This document shows positions 31,061-40,335 of a stretch of DNA of 64,000 nt, piece by piece; the first letter of the stretch is position 1; the number at the start of each line of letters is the position of its first letter. The notes beneath the pieces are model-generated. The model did not search any database, was not told where the DNA came from, and saw only the letters and a program-made list of their open reading frames with translations. The DNA is from Bolinopsis microptera (lineage: Eukaryota > Ctenophora > Tentaculata > Lobata > Bolinopsidae), in contig NC_087078.1 in assembly GCF_026151205.1 (NCBI RefSeq), forward strand, positions 7,766,675-7,830,674, given 5' to 3'. The position numbers and the translations under genes were made by a program.

Positions 31061-31105
31061 ATCTTGATAATTCACCCAGTTAACTGTCGTCATCTTCCAT
31101 ATATC

Positions 31106-31198
31106 ATGAGTTTAACGGAATTTAAATGTCCAACATGCGATGAAAGCCTTGCACACAAACCGTCGCTGTCAGTCCTTCGTGATAACTTGGCAAGACAC
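31106..31198 (+). pseudogene. C2HC zinc-finger ORF, 5' part, cut by the MULE (unit 3)
   Basis: Encodes the Cys8-Cys11 knuckle, then stops at the insertion site. The histidine/cysteine half and the hairpin lie after the insertion, from 32387. Confidence 0.75.
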
Positions 31199-32386
31199 GA
31201 TTGGGCGACATCTGTCCGACAGCGACATCTGTCCGAAAGCTGAATTAGGGATTTCGGACAGATGTCGCTGTCGGACAGGAGTCGTTTTTGGCGACATCTG
31301 TCCGAATTTCGGATCATATTGTAATTTCGGTTCACATTCGCATTTCACAAGCTCACAGGTAATCTCGTGACGTTCTAAAGCTGATGTGATCCCTTAAGAT
31401 CTGATCCATCGATACGTGATTGACTAGTTGAGAACAGGATCGTACTAGCCGTACCCTAACAACGATCTTTCCTTTGGGGGACTCCTAAGAACGCAGATCA
31501 TATGGTGGACGCGGAGCATTGGGTAGTCGACGGTACCTTCAAATCCGCACCTAATCTCTTCCGCCAGCTCTTCACAGTCCATGGCCTCTTCCCTGACGGC
31601 TGGCACCTCCTTCCTGGAAAAACGACGACCCTCTACCGCAACCTGTTCGAGGAGATAGACACCTGGGCTTCTGGGGGCTACCAACCACAATCCATCCTCA
31701 TGGACTACGAGCTCGCCATTCACAACGCAGTTGCTACGTGTGGCCCAATCCTAACTTCGCTCCCCACATGTGGAATCAACACGAAGCTGCACAGATGAGG
31801 ATTCCTCGCTCATCCAACATCGCAGAAGGTTGGCATCACGGATTCCATTCAATGCTGTCCTGCTCGAAGCCCACAATTTGGAAGTTCCTTGATTGCCTTA
31901 AAGCAGAACAAGCCCTTACAGACGTGAAGAAAACCAAAAGAGACGGGCGGGAACTACCTGAGCCACGTGCACCCAAATGGATCCGTTATGATCGACAACT
32001 TCAGAGAATTGTAGATGATTACGACAACTACAGCAACCCTATGGATTTCCTTAAAGCTATCGGAAATTTCAAATGCTTTAGATTTGATTCTGTGAATTAA
32101 TTTATAACATTTAAATAACATTGAAACTATTGTCCAATTTATCGACATCAAATTAAAATAAACTGTGGTAGTAAACTATGGCTCAGATCATATCTCAAAT
32201 TGGACATGTTACGTATACAATTTAGCAAGTAACAGTTTAGATTATGTCTCTAATTGGAAATGTGTCGTATTGAAATCAGGTCACAATTTCGGACAGATGT
32301 CGTTTTTTTCTGGTACCCTGATTCGGACAGATGTCGCTGTCGGACAGATGTCGCTGTCGGACAGGAGTCGTGTTACCGCACGACAC
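31190..32386. mobile_element. MULE-type insertion with 9-bp target duplication
   Basis: A 1179-bp insertion (31199-32377) flanked by GCAAGACAC and GCACGACAC, a 9-bp target duplication with one change, as expected of Mutator-like elements; the empty site is GCACGACAC in units 1, 2 and 4. The ends are inverted and built from repeats of CGACATCTGTCCGACAG. More copies lie inside near 31250-31313. The element encodes MULE transposase fragments in two frames. Confidence 0.85.
31502..32100 (+). pseudogene. MULE transposase fragment, frameshifted
   Basis: The first frame (31502-31798) contains WVVDGTFKSAPNLFRQLFTV and, later, ILMDYELAIHNAV. These are the two Asp-containing strands of the MULE DDE domain, with a PGKTTTLYRNLF helix between them. 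The second frame (31738-32100) continues with RSSNIAEGWHHGFHSMLSCS and WKFLDCLKAEQ, the typical end of these transposases. A shift near 31740-31800 and the missing N-terminal DNA-binding part show that it is not functional. Confidence 0.8.
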
Positions 32387-32446
32387 ATACAGAACAGAAG
32401 CTTATGTCACAGCAGTCGAGAACACATGGATATACAACAAGACTGT

Positions 32447-32523
32447 CGAACCTACTATCCACTAAGATGTTCAGTACGCTTCGTACCTAAGCGTACTGAA
32501 CATCTTAGTGGATAGTAGGTTCG
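32447..32523. repeat. 35-bp inverted repeat with 7-base loop (unit 3)
   Basis: Arms 32447-32481 and 32489-32523, the same as in units 1 and 2. Confidence 0.95.
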
Positions 32524-32587
32524 TACCTAAGCGTACTGAAAATACGATAATATGGTCAATTAACTTAAGAAACAAGAAAGAGACCGT

Positions 32588-32878
32588 ATGAAATATAGAA
32601 AAGCTACCGGAGGTGGGCCAGCCAGAAAGACTCAGGCTCTCTTAGAAGCCGAAACTGCGTGCTTGTCAAATCTACCACTAGAGCAAATAACTGGAATCGA
32701 AGGAGGACATGAGAGCGTCTCTTATAAGTTCCTACGCGACACTCTCCCCACTACACTAATGTCCCAGATATTAGAGATATATCAATTTTCATATATCCTA
32801 GAACTTTGGAAGATGCCGGATGTGGCATGCATCACTCATCACCTCGTTACTGCTCGTTGGCTAAGCTTAAGATTGTAA
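32588..32878 (+). CDS. Myb/SANT-associated ORF (unit 3)
   Basis: Same 96-residue product as in unit 1, opening MKYRKATGGGPARK and ending in the 63-bp segment. The upstream extension is again stopped by TAA in place of GAA. Confidence 0.45.
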   Translation: MKYRKATGGGPARKTQALLEAETACLSNLPLEQITGIEGGHESVSYKFLRDTLPTTLMSQILEIYQFSYILELWKMPDVACITHHLVTARWLSLRL

Positions 32879-33146
32879 ACAGATTTTGCTCAGAAAACTT
32901 TAAATTTTCGCGAAAAGACAATTAATTTGATAAGAAGAGTATCAAACACCCTTACAAGTCACGTGACAGACGTTATCCGATCACGTGACAGCTTTTATAT
33001 TGGTTAGCAAGTATCACATTATTCAATTACTAGTGTATGATTCAATTAACATTGCCTTAGTTATCCTATGTGTCCTCGCCTTTATCCAGAACCCTTATCT
33101 ATACCCTACCGATATCCCTGTTTATTTGTTCAGTCTTCTATTCAAA

Positions 33147-33542
33147 ATGTGTATTTCTCATGACATTCTATACTACGTCCTCGATTACCTTTGCGATGAA
33201 CACCTGCTACCTCTTATGGGGGTTAGCAATCTCTGGAGGAGGATGGCATTGGACCGCATAGAGGATCTGAAGATAACGTCGAGTAACCTTCATGCAGTGC
33301 TGCTACTGATAGCAGAATGGCCAAAACTGGAGAAATTAGACGTCACCTTCACAGGTGATGAGAGGGAGCAGACACTAAACAGTTTTATCAGCCTACCCTC
33401 AAACCTAACAGAACTGCGTTGCAGAGGTGCTATACCCGAATGGTGGTTAGCTTCCGTGTGCAAACGACTTCCTAAACTGTCAGCTGTGGAGATTATTGAT
33501 AACCACACGATAACAGGAGAGTTCCTGATAGGGGCTCCCTGA
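33147..33542 (+). CDS. F-box/leucine-rich-repeat-like protein (unit 3)
   Basis: 131 residues, nearly identical to the ORF at 17828; the clearest replacement is Trp for Cys in the first LRR strand. F-box core at residues 3-36, three LRR-like strands after it. Unit 3 thus keeps this gene although its Myb and zinc-finger ORFs are broken. Confidence 0.55.
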   Translation: MCISHDILYYVLDYLCDEHLLPLMGVSNLWRRMALDRIEDLKITSSNLHAVLLLIAEWPKLEKLDVTFTGDEREQTLNSFISLPSNLTELRCRGAIPEWWLASVCKRLPKLSAVEIIDNHTITGEFLIGAP

Positions 33543-34202
33543 TGTAAACAGCCATATAAGGTTTTGGGCACTATAAAGTAGCTTACACCTTATGTTATAT
33601 AATATAAGTATTATTATTTAACAGGATCACACATAAACTATAATTGCAGGATTAATAATTAATTAGAAGGGTTTGTCTCTAAATTACGAACGTCTACATG
33701 GACACATAGTGGGCGTTTCAACACTTATATCGATGAGCATGAGGAGGAAACAATTACATGTTTCTGATTCGAGCCAGAAAAGAGATGAACAAATCCTGCG
33801 TTTTTAATTCGTTTTTAAGATTCGTTGACACATATCAAGGAATGTCGAGAAATCACTGAAGAAACAGATATAAATCCTGAAGTAGTTAAAGCACCAGACA
33901 ACATATTTACTTATAAGATAATCATTTATCTGATTAAAAGTAATATGATTTTTAAAACGTAAACTAAATAATAATAAGTGATTTTAGCGCTTTAATCAAA
34001 AATTCACAAACTTTAAGCTGAAATATTAAAGAACTATTAAATATTCACAATTTCCCAGTTAATTTGCAAGTAGAACTAATGAGAATAGGGGGGCAATCAA
34101 ATTTAGAGCAAAGATATTCAAACCAGGAACTGTGTTTTAATTTTTAGTTTTATTCAATCGTTCGATTATCACTTCAGTCGCATTTTATTTTTGTTTTTCA
34201 AC

Positions 34203-34385
34203 ATGGCCACGACATCGGGAAAAGAACCTCCACCAAGAAAACGTCCTAGAAATTATACAACATCTGAGACAGAGCTACTCCTAGAATTGTCTGAGGGAAA
34301 AAGAAGATTCTCGGTTGTAGATTCAGTACTACGGTTTCTGCAGAAAAGAAAAAGAAACTTTGGACTGAGATTACAAAAGACGTGA
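34203..34385 (+). pseudogene. Myb/SANT-like ORF, frameshifted (unit 4)
   Basis: 60 residues from MATTSGKEPPP. After KRKRN the frame runs into FGLRLQKT and stops. Five bases more than in units 1 and 2 are present (AACTTTGGACTGAG versus AACGTTGAG). Read in another frame this restores Trp-Thr-Glu before the ITKDVNEV motif, the residue expected in a Myb/SANT helix, so the longer form looks ancestral. Confidence 0.6.
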
Positions 34386-34477
34386 ATGAGGTGAACGGTA
34401 AAATGACAGTAGAGATTACTTATTGCCATTAAATCTTGATAATTCACCCAGTTAACTGTCGTCATCTTCTATATATC

Positions 34478-34699
34478 ATGAGTTTAACGGAATTTAAATG
34501 TCCAACATGCGATGAAAGCCTTGCTCACAAACCGTCGCTGTCAGTCCTTCGTGATAACTTGGCACGACACATACAGAACAGAAGCTTATGTCACAGCAGT
34601 CGAGAACACATGGATATACAACAAGACTGTCGAACCTACTTTCCACTAAGATGTTCAGTACGCTTCGTACCTAAGCGTACTGAACATCTTAGTGGATAG
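34478..34699 (+). CDS. Small C2HC zinc-finger ORF (unit 4)
   Basis: 73 residues with Phe for Leu at position 6 and Phe for Tyr in the hairpin-coded tail; the zinc ligands are kept. Confidence 0.45.
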   Translation: MSLTEFKCPTCDESLAHKPSLSVLRDNLARHIQNRSLCHSSREHMDIQQDCRTYFPLRCSVRFVPKRTEHLSG

Positions 34700-34735
34700 T
34701 AGGTTCGTACCTAAGCGTACTGAAAATACGATAAT

Positions 34736-35062
34736 ATGGTCAATGAACTTAAGAAACAAGAAAGAGACCGTATGAAATATAGAAAAGCTACCGGAGGTGG
34801 GCCAGCCAGAAAGACTCAGGCTCTCTTAGAAGCCGAAACTGAGTGCTTGTCAAATCTACCACTAGAGCAAATAACTGGAATCGAAGGAGGACATGAGAGC
34901 GTCTCTTATAAGTTCCTACGCGACACTCTCCCCACTACACTAATGTCCCAGATATTAGAGATATATCAATTTTCATATATCCTAGAACTTTGGAAGATGC
35001 CGGATGTGGCATGCATCACTCATCACCTCGTTACTGCTCGTTGGCTAAGCTTAAGATTGTAA
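34736..35062 (+). CDS. Myb/SANT-associated ORF, longest version (unit 4)
   Basis: 108 residues from ATGGTCAATGAA: a charged helix (ELKKQERDRMKYRK), the TGGGP motif, then LEQITGIEGGHESVS and a C-terminal hydrophobic part. This copy has the GAA codon where units 1 and 3 have TAA, so it shows the frame continuing upstream towards the zinc-finger ORF. It probably represents the C-terminal exon of a Myb/SANT-like protein. Confidence 0.5.
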   Translation: MVNELKKQERDRMKYRKATGGGPARKTQALLEAETECLSNLPLEQITGIEGGHESVSYKFLRDTLPTTLMSQILEIYQFSYILELWKMPDVACITHHLVTARWLSLRL

Positions 35063-35290
35063 ACAGATTTTGCTCAGAAAACTTTAAATTTTCGCGAAAA
35101 GACAATTAATTTGATAAGAAGAGTATCAAACACCCTTACAAGTCACGTGACAGACGTTATCCGATCACGTGACAGCTTTTATATTGGTTAGCTAGTATCA
35201 CATTATTCAATTACTAGTGTATGATTCAACTAACATTGCCTTAGTTATCCTATGTGTCCTCGCCTTTATCCAGAACCCTTTCTATACCCT

Positions 35291-35456
35291 ACTGGCACAC
35301 ACTCCAGATCTTGCCTCGATGATCTCGCAGCTAACACTGGCTGCTCGGTTCAACAGAGTCCAGCATGAGAAACTGATCCATGGGGCACCGGCCTCTGCAG
35401 TGATGGAAGTGGAGCCTATAGAAATAGGAAAACATGGGTCATGGATGGTCCAACAG
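35291..35456 (+). CDS. Unrecognised ORF joined to unit 4
   Basis: The frame that enters from unit 4 at CTATACCCT stays open for about 56 codons (centre LTLAARFNRVQHEKL, then GAPASAVMEVEPIEIG) and ends at 35457-35459. The base composition is more GC-rich than the spacer around it, suggesting coding origin. It takes the place of the F-box ORF (units 1, 3) and the alpha-kinase fragment (unit 2). No family is recognised. Confidence 0.35.
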
Positions 35457-35459
35457 TAG

Positions 35460-36722
35460 GTGACCGTGGTCATACTACTCCTGACACTGATATGGTGAAT
35501 GATGCAATATACGTTTCAGAGCACACTTCAACCGACTGAAAAGATGCCACTTACCTGCTGCCACATTGGACGCCTTAAACGATGCCATCGAGCGAGGATT
35601 CGAAAGAAGAGGAAGAATGAAAGGTCACAGCAGACGAACTATACACGGACTCCGGGGAGGAGAATTAAAAACAGCTTAACCCATTCTTTTTATACCCTTG
35701 TTAAATACTTTTCTGAGGATGATTTAAGTTGTTACATCTAACAAATCTCGATTCCTCTCGTGTCATCATGTTAAAAAATAGATATGTTATTTTATGTTAT
35801 AAATAATATAATAGCCTCGGAAAAGAAGTACTAAATTGGGACCAGGGATCATGGTAAGGCTAAAACCTATGTAACATAACATGTTCCTGCTAAAGAGAAG
35901 AAATCTCGTGAGATGAGGCACATGAAGCAGCTGATAGGATCCTTCAAAACAGTGGTGAACTTTGGAGATCCTCAGAGACTTTTGTGTGCTTACCATCCAC
36001 CACTCCAGATCGAAGGACTCGGGTAATGAGGAACTTAAGTGACTTACAGAATCAGAAGAGAAGAAAGATGTAATGCTGCTAAGAAGAGCTTCATCAGACT
36101 CCGCTGGACACGGCCAGTAATGTAATACATAAACTTTGTAAGGTAAATAATAAGTCTATCATTATATTATTATTATTACACATTATATACGTTGTTCACA
36201 TAAGAAGCTTAATGAAAAACGATACAGTACTAAATTTCGTACTTAAACATACAATTAATGTATTTGTAACCAGGAGGAATTGCTAAAATATACATCTATT
36301 CCATCAAGAATTCAAGAATACTGTTTTATTTCAAACAGCATGTACGTATCGAGTGGCCATCTAGAAGACTGAGAAAAACAATAGCGTAATAATGGGAAAT
36401 AGAACGAACACCGATGCAAGAAAGACAAAGAAGCTGAAGAAGATATCGTTGTTGTTTCGTGTGACTTGCAGAAAGTGTTGCTTCTACCCAGATTACCGGG
36501 ATATAGGGAGTCAATCTTTACATCCCACCTCATTGCCTTCAACCTATCATTTGTTCCCCTAGGAAAGATAAAGAGTAAAAATAAGTCGGAAACATGGACA
36601 AGTGTTCGAATAAATCAGCAGCTGAGCCAGTGGCAGTTTGCTGGCAAGAAGGAATAAGAGTAAGAGATATTTACCCTCTGTAGCACACATTTTGCTATTG
36701 CACACATTTTCTTCTCACTCAG
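35460..36722. other. Non-coding sequence with a few coding-like scraps
   Basis: Short open stretches occur, for example near 35880-36020 on the plus strand (HMKQLIGSFKTVVNFGD), but with stops and no recognised family. No repeat relationship was found. Confidence 0.4.
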
Positions 36723-36856
36723 AAATGATTGTAGAAGGTGTAGTAACCTTCATTGGTAGTATATGTAAGGGGAGAGTTAAAATTGTTATAAAAAAGAAAG
36801 ATAACGAGGAGACTGACTATCTTATATGGGCATCCATTGTTCCCGATGAGCTAAAG
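36723..36856 (+). CDS. Possible exon, gene unknown
   Basis: Bounded by an acceptor TTCTTCTCACTCAG and a donor AAGGTTTGT. It encodes a basic/acidic peptide starting MIVEGVVTFIGSICKGR. The next part of a gene cannot be placed with confidence; transposase-like remains lie 0.5 kb downstream. Confidence 0.3.
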
Positions 36857-37325
36857 GTTTGTAGTTTGCCATACAAAAGGATCAAATTTTAACGGTTTTT
36901 TTTAATATTTCAGTTAAAACAGTTATAGTGTAAAGTAGGAGATTGAAAATCTGACATCTGCTCGTAAAATTACTATTAGTGACAAATTCACCATATGAAA
37001 TTTTTGTGACACAAATTTTCAATTTGCAATTTATTTTTGTGTAATAGAAAATAATATCAAACAGGTCAATAGTAAGATAAACATGAAAACTCTTGAAAAG
37101 ATTGTAAATGGTAAGTCATACACAAATGTTGTTGGGTTAAGCATCATCTCATCAGCAGTTACAGTACAACACTCAACCCCAGCAAAACACCGAAAAAGAG
37201 TGAGTCTATTTTTAAAGAAATCAATATATTTCTACAGTTTATACTTTTGAACATATAATTTGTGTAGAAAAGATGAGTATATCTGTTCTGGCTATCTGAA
37301 ATTTCTAACAAGCTCTCAATGCAGG

Positions 37326-37490
37326 AATGCAAAACATGTAAAGATATGGTGGGACAACTGTGCTGAACTGTGGGCAGAATAAATGCTGGACTCTTTACCA
37401 GCCTAGAAACGATAACCATTAGGTACTTTGAAAAATGTCATAGTTTTACGTCAGCAGACCTTAAAAAGGTTGTCTTATTGTTGTCTTAAT
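37326..37490 (+). pseudogene. DDE-type transposase remnant
   Basis: Reading across frames gives HVKIWWDNCAE, then QNKCWTLY, then ITIRYFEKCHSFTSADLKK. The order D-N-C-x2-Q-N-K-x-W followed by a Y-F-E-K-x-H-(S/T)-F-x-S-A-D block is common to a class of metazoan transposon proteins. Stops and shifts between the pieces show decay. Recognition is from motif memory. Confidence 0.5.
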
Positions 37491-38133
37491 GTTGTCTTAT
37501 TGTTACATCGGTGTACGTTCTAGTTGCCTTGTGCATGGGTTAACTAATCAACTATCTGGAACTGATATTCTACAAACAAATATCAAGCTTTAAATTATCG
37601 GGAAAGTTACTAGCATTTTATTGGGCATCCTGATTCCCAAAACAACCAAAAACTTCTCGATTCACCCTATTTCATCAGCAGTTTAATCGATCTTCAGAAT
37701 GTCAACAAAAAACTGAAAACAGTAGACTTTCAAAGTCACGTGTCCTAAGCTACCCAAACAGTAGATTCGTCTTTAGAAAAGTCACAAACATCGAATTTTA
37801 CGTTACCCGCCTTCCTAATGTCCCAATTGGGGCTGCAGCTGCACTATCTCAGCCGTTTAGGGACAATAAGGGCCTAACTTCCTAAATTATAAAATATATA
37901 ATAGCTGCTCGACAGCAGCGGTGGTATGTGTTCTGTTAAAAAACGCAATGATTCAACATCAGATATCGTTGAGATAGTGGACAGTAAAAACCTTCGGTGG
38001 CACCCATGAAGGTGACGACGATTTTTTCCTAAATGGAATGACCTAGAAGCCCTTTAAGCTTTGGTTAAAGAATAAAGTATTTAGTGAGATGAGCAGGGGC
38101 AATAAAATAACAGCATAATAACGTTTAAAATAC

Positions 38134-38152
38134 GGGGGGGGGGGGGGGGGGG
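38134..38152 (+). repeat. Poly(G) tract of 19
   Basis: An uninterrupted run of 19 G in AT-rich DNA. It can form G-quadruplexes and is prone to sequencing-length error. Confidence 0.95.
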
Positions 38153-38390
38153 ATTGAATGATATAAAAAATATAATTATGTATAGAAATATTGATGGTTA
38201 TCTCGGAGAGTTACTGTTATTTGACGTTAATCTTATTAAGGTCATTTATCAGAATAATAGTGGGGAAAACAATGGTCGAACTGAGAATAACGGATACTCC
38301 GCTAAAAAGCCAAGAGAAAAAAAGAAGATATACAATTATAATTAATCATAATAATTTCATTCATGATATATTAAAGTGGGTTATAAATTG

Positions 38391-38776
38391 AACACAGTGG
38401 TACTAATTACTTCTACAGAAGGAGCAACAGTATTTAACGAAGATGGACATGCTGTTGAACATTTCGCGCCCAATAGGCCAATAGGTCAACATTTATACCC
38501 TGGTCTCTAGAGAACCAAACAGTGCAGGTGGGTACTAGAATTTTGTTTAACCCTAGTACTAACGACAACACACTCACCCTAAACATGCACTACGACGCCA
38601 ACTCTACTAACCTGTTTCGTTTTAACGAATCTGATGTACTTAATATTTCAACTATTCCAGAACTCAAAAACCCTAACGAAAGAATCAGACAAACGGAAAG
38701 TAAAGTTGACTTGCATTTTGAAGATGTAAAATCGACCTTATGGAATTTTTCAATTATTGACTATTATAATCGATAA
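38391..38776 (+). pseudogene. Frameshifted coding-like fragment, unknown
   Basis: One frame opens with a peptide containing GATVFNEDGHAVEHFAPN and stops at 38508-38510. Another frame continues at once (from about 38512) with a sequence rich in Asn and Thr (NPSTNDNTLTLNMHYDAN) and ends at 38776. The amino-acid make-up looks like a real extracellular or structural protein broken by a shift. No family recognised. Confidence 0.35.
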
Positions 38777-39882
38777 GGGAGATAGATGCTACAACGGAGA
38801 GCATACAGTAAGATATTAATTATATTTTTATCATTACTTTTACCTTAACAGATATTACCGATATGTATGACTATTTGTATAGTCATCGTTTATAGGAACA
38901 TCACCATTCTTATAAATGACGAACAATTTCAGTGAATCATTTTTGCAAACCGATATTATTCTTTTCCATAATCGAGCTTTAACCTTTAAAATGTCTTTGT
39001 TTGGAGAAACCAAAACGTGCAGTATTTACAAAACATGTAAATCTAATTCTTTACTAAGCAGCAACGGCCGAAACCTGAAAAAAATATTGTTCAATAATAA
39101 TATTAATGATTTACTGAAACAATATCAAGCTTGGATTTTTCATTGCGTCCAATTAAAACTAAGAGATTAATCCGAATTAAGAGATTTTAAAAGTAATAGT
39201 ACTCACGATAAAAGGATGTTGCCAATATAGAGCAACTCCCAGAACGTTTGGCAAGTAATATATAGGTTTTCATCTTTAGATAATCTTTCATATTAGAGGT
39301 CTGGACCAGGGGATTTTCTTTCGAGACTAGAGTTTCCATTTTTTATGTTGATAAACTGAAGAAGTCAATTATTTAGTTACTTACAAACTGATATCAACGA
39401 ACTAAGATCCTAACTAATTCAACTATGTTAATCATAAATAATTACTAATTATAAATTGTTGAAAAGAATAACATTACATAATGATATGTTATAATTAAGG
39501 TGTAATGATATGTTATTAGTCACCTTGTAACACAACGAGCAGAGCTGTTTATCATTCTTCCACCATTTGAGTAGAGCAGGATCCAATCAATTTATTAATA
39601 ATCTCTGTTATTTTATTATCTTTATTTCTTGTATCATCTGTATTATCTACATTATCTTTACTATTTTATTATTTCATGATCTTTATCATCTTTTTCATAT
39701 TTTTCATCTTTATTATTTTTATCATCTCTATCATCTAGATCTGTATTGTCTTTATCTTTTGACATATTGAATATATACATATTTGTAACATTATTGAAAA
39801 GGAAGGAACATATATGAGGAAGAGACGGAAGTCACTAAGATGAAAGAGATGACGAAACCTAGATCGCGGAAGACAATGCTTG
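38777..39882. other. AT-rich spacer with pyrimidine-rich low-complexity tract
   Basis: An 84-codon frame at 38916-39170 shows no recognisable feature. At 39600-39740 TATCATCTTTAT-like words repeat irregularly; the frame through them is an artefact of the repeat. Confidence 0.45.
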
Positions 39883-40041
39883 ATGTTCAAGGAGGCTGTC
39901 GGCGTGCAGCAAATGAAAAGGAGGAAACGATCATCGCCACTAAATTTCGCCATTCAACAGGAATTAGATGAGCTTCTGGCAGACCTACCAGCTCCCGAAC
40001 CCAGTCCCAAACCTTTTAGCTCTAAGACAGAATATGTCTAA
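39883..40041 (+). CDS. Short ORF of 52 codons, unknown
   Basis: ATG-initiated, with a basic cluster (KRRKRSS) resembling a nuclear localisation signal, then QQELDELLADLPAPEPSPKP. It lies just upstream of an alpha-kinase fragment, and might be a remnant of a linker from the same gene. Low confidence that it is expressed. Confidence 0.25.
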   Translation: MFKEAVGVQQMKRRKRSSPLNFAIQQELDELLADLPAPEPSPKPFSSKTEYV

Positions 40042-40108
40042 TATTACATTATTCTATAGATTATAGTATGTGGTAAAAACGGCCAGAGTGTGTGTGATGA
40101 TATTATTT

Positions 40109-40335
40109 GCCGCTGACCTACAGGGTATAGGGGATACCCTCATGGACCCCACGTTGATAACTGGATCCACTAAACTAGACAGGCATTGTGATCTTTTTTG
40201 CAATGCAAATTTTGAAGAAGGTGCTATAAATAAACTGATTAGTGGTCAGTGACCACTGGTCACACATGCAACGACATCTGTCACCAAATGGGCTTGAAGG
40301 CGTGTGATGGGTGGAATAACATCAGGTCAAGTTAG
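40109..40335 (+). pseudogene. Alpha-kinase C-terminal fragment 2
   Basis: One frame gives ADLQGIGDTLMDPTLITGS and then NANFEEGAINKL before a stop at 40250-40252. A second frame from 40261 gives HTCNDICHQMGL. D-L-Q-G, D-P, the N-F-x2-x-G-I-x-x-L helix and H-x-C-x3-C follow the alpha-kinase C-terminal order, matching the fragment at 30230 in layout but with different sequence. A frameshift separates the two parts and the N-lobe is missing. Confidence 0.6.

Larger units (their letters stand above)
30806..33540 (+). repeat. ~2.2 kb unit, copy 3, 5'-truncated and split by a MULE
   Basis: Homology starts shortly before the Myb-like ORF. The unit is interrupted at 31199-32377 and otherwise follows unit 1, including the F-box/LRR ORF. 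The following unit starts without a break. Confidence 0.8.
33541..35290 (+). repeat. ~2.2 kb unit, copy 4, 3' part replaced
   Basis: Follows unit 2 closely from CTGATGTAAACAGCC to CTATACCCT at about 35290, then joins an unrelated sequence. The inverted repeat at 34631-34707 has one mismatch here (TTT for TAT). Confidence 0.8.

Noticed and set aside
39567-39770. Hydrophobic Tyr/His/Leu-rich ORF
   Set aside because: Low-complexity TATCATC-type repeat, with no coding pattern.
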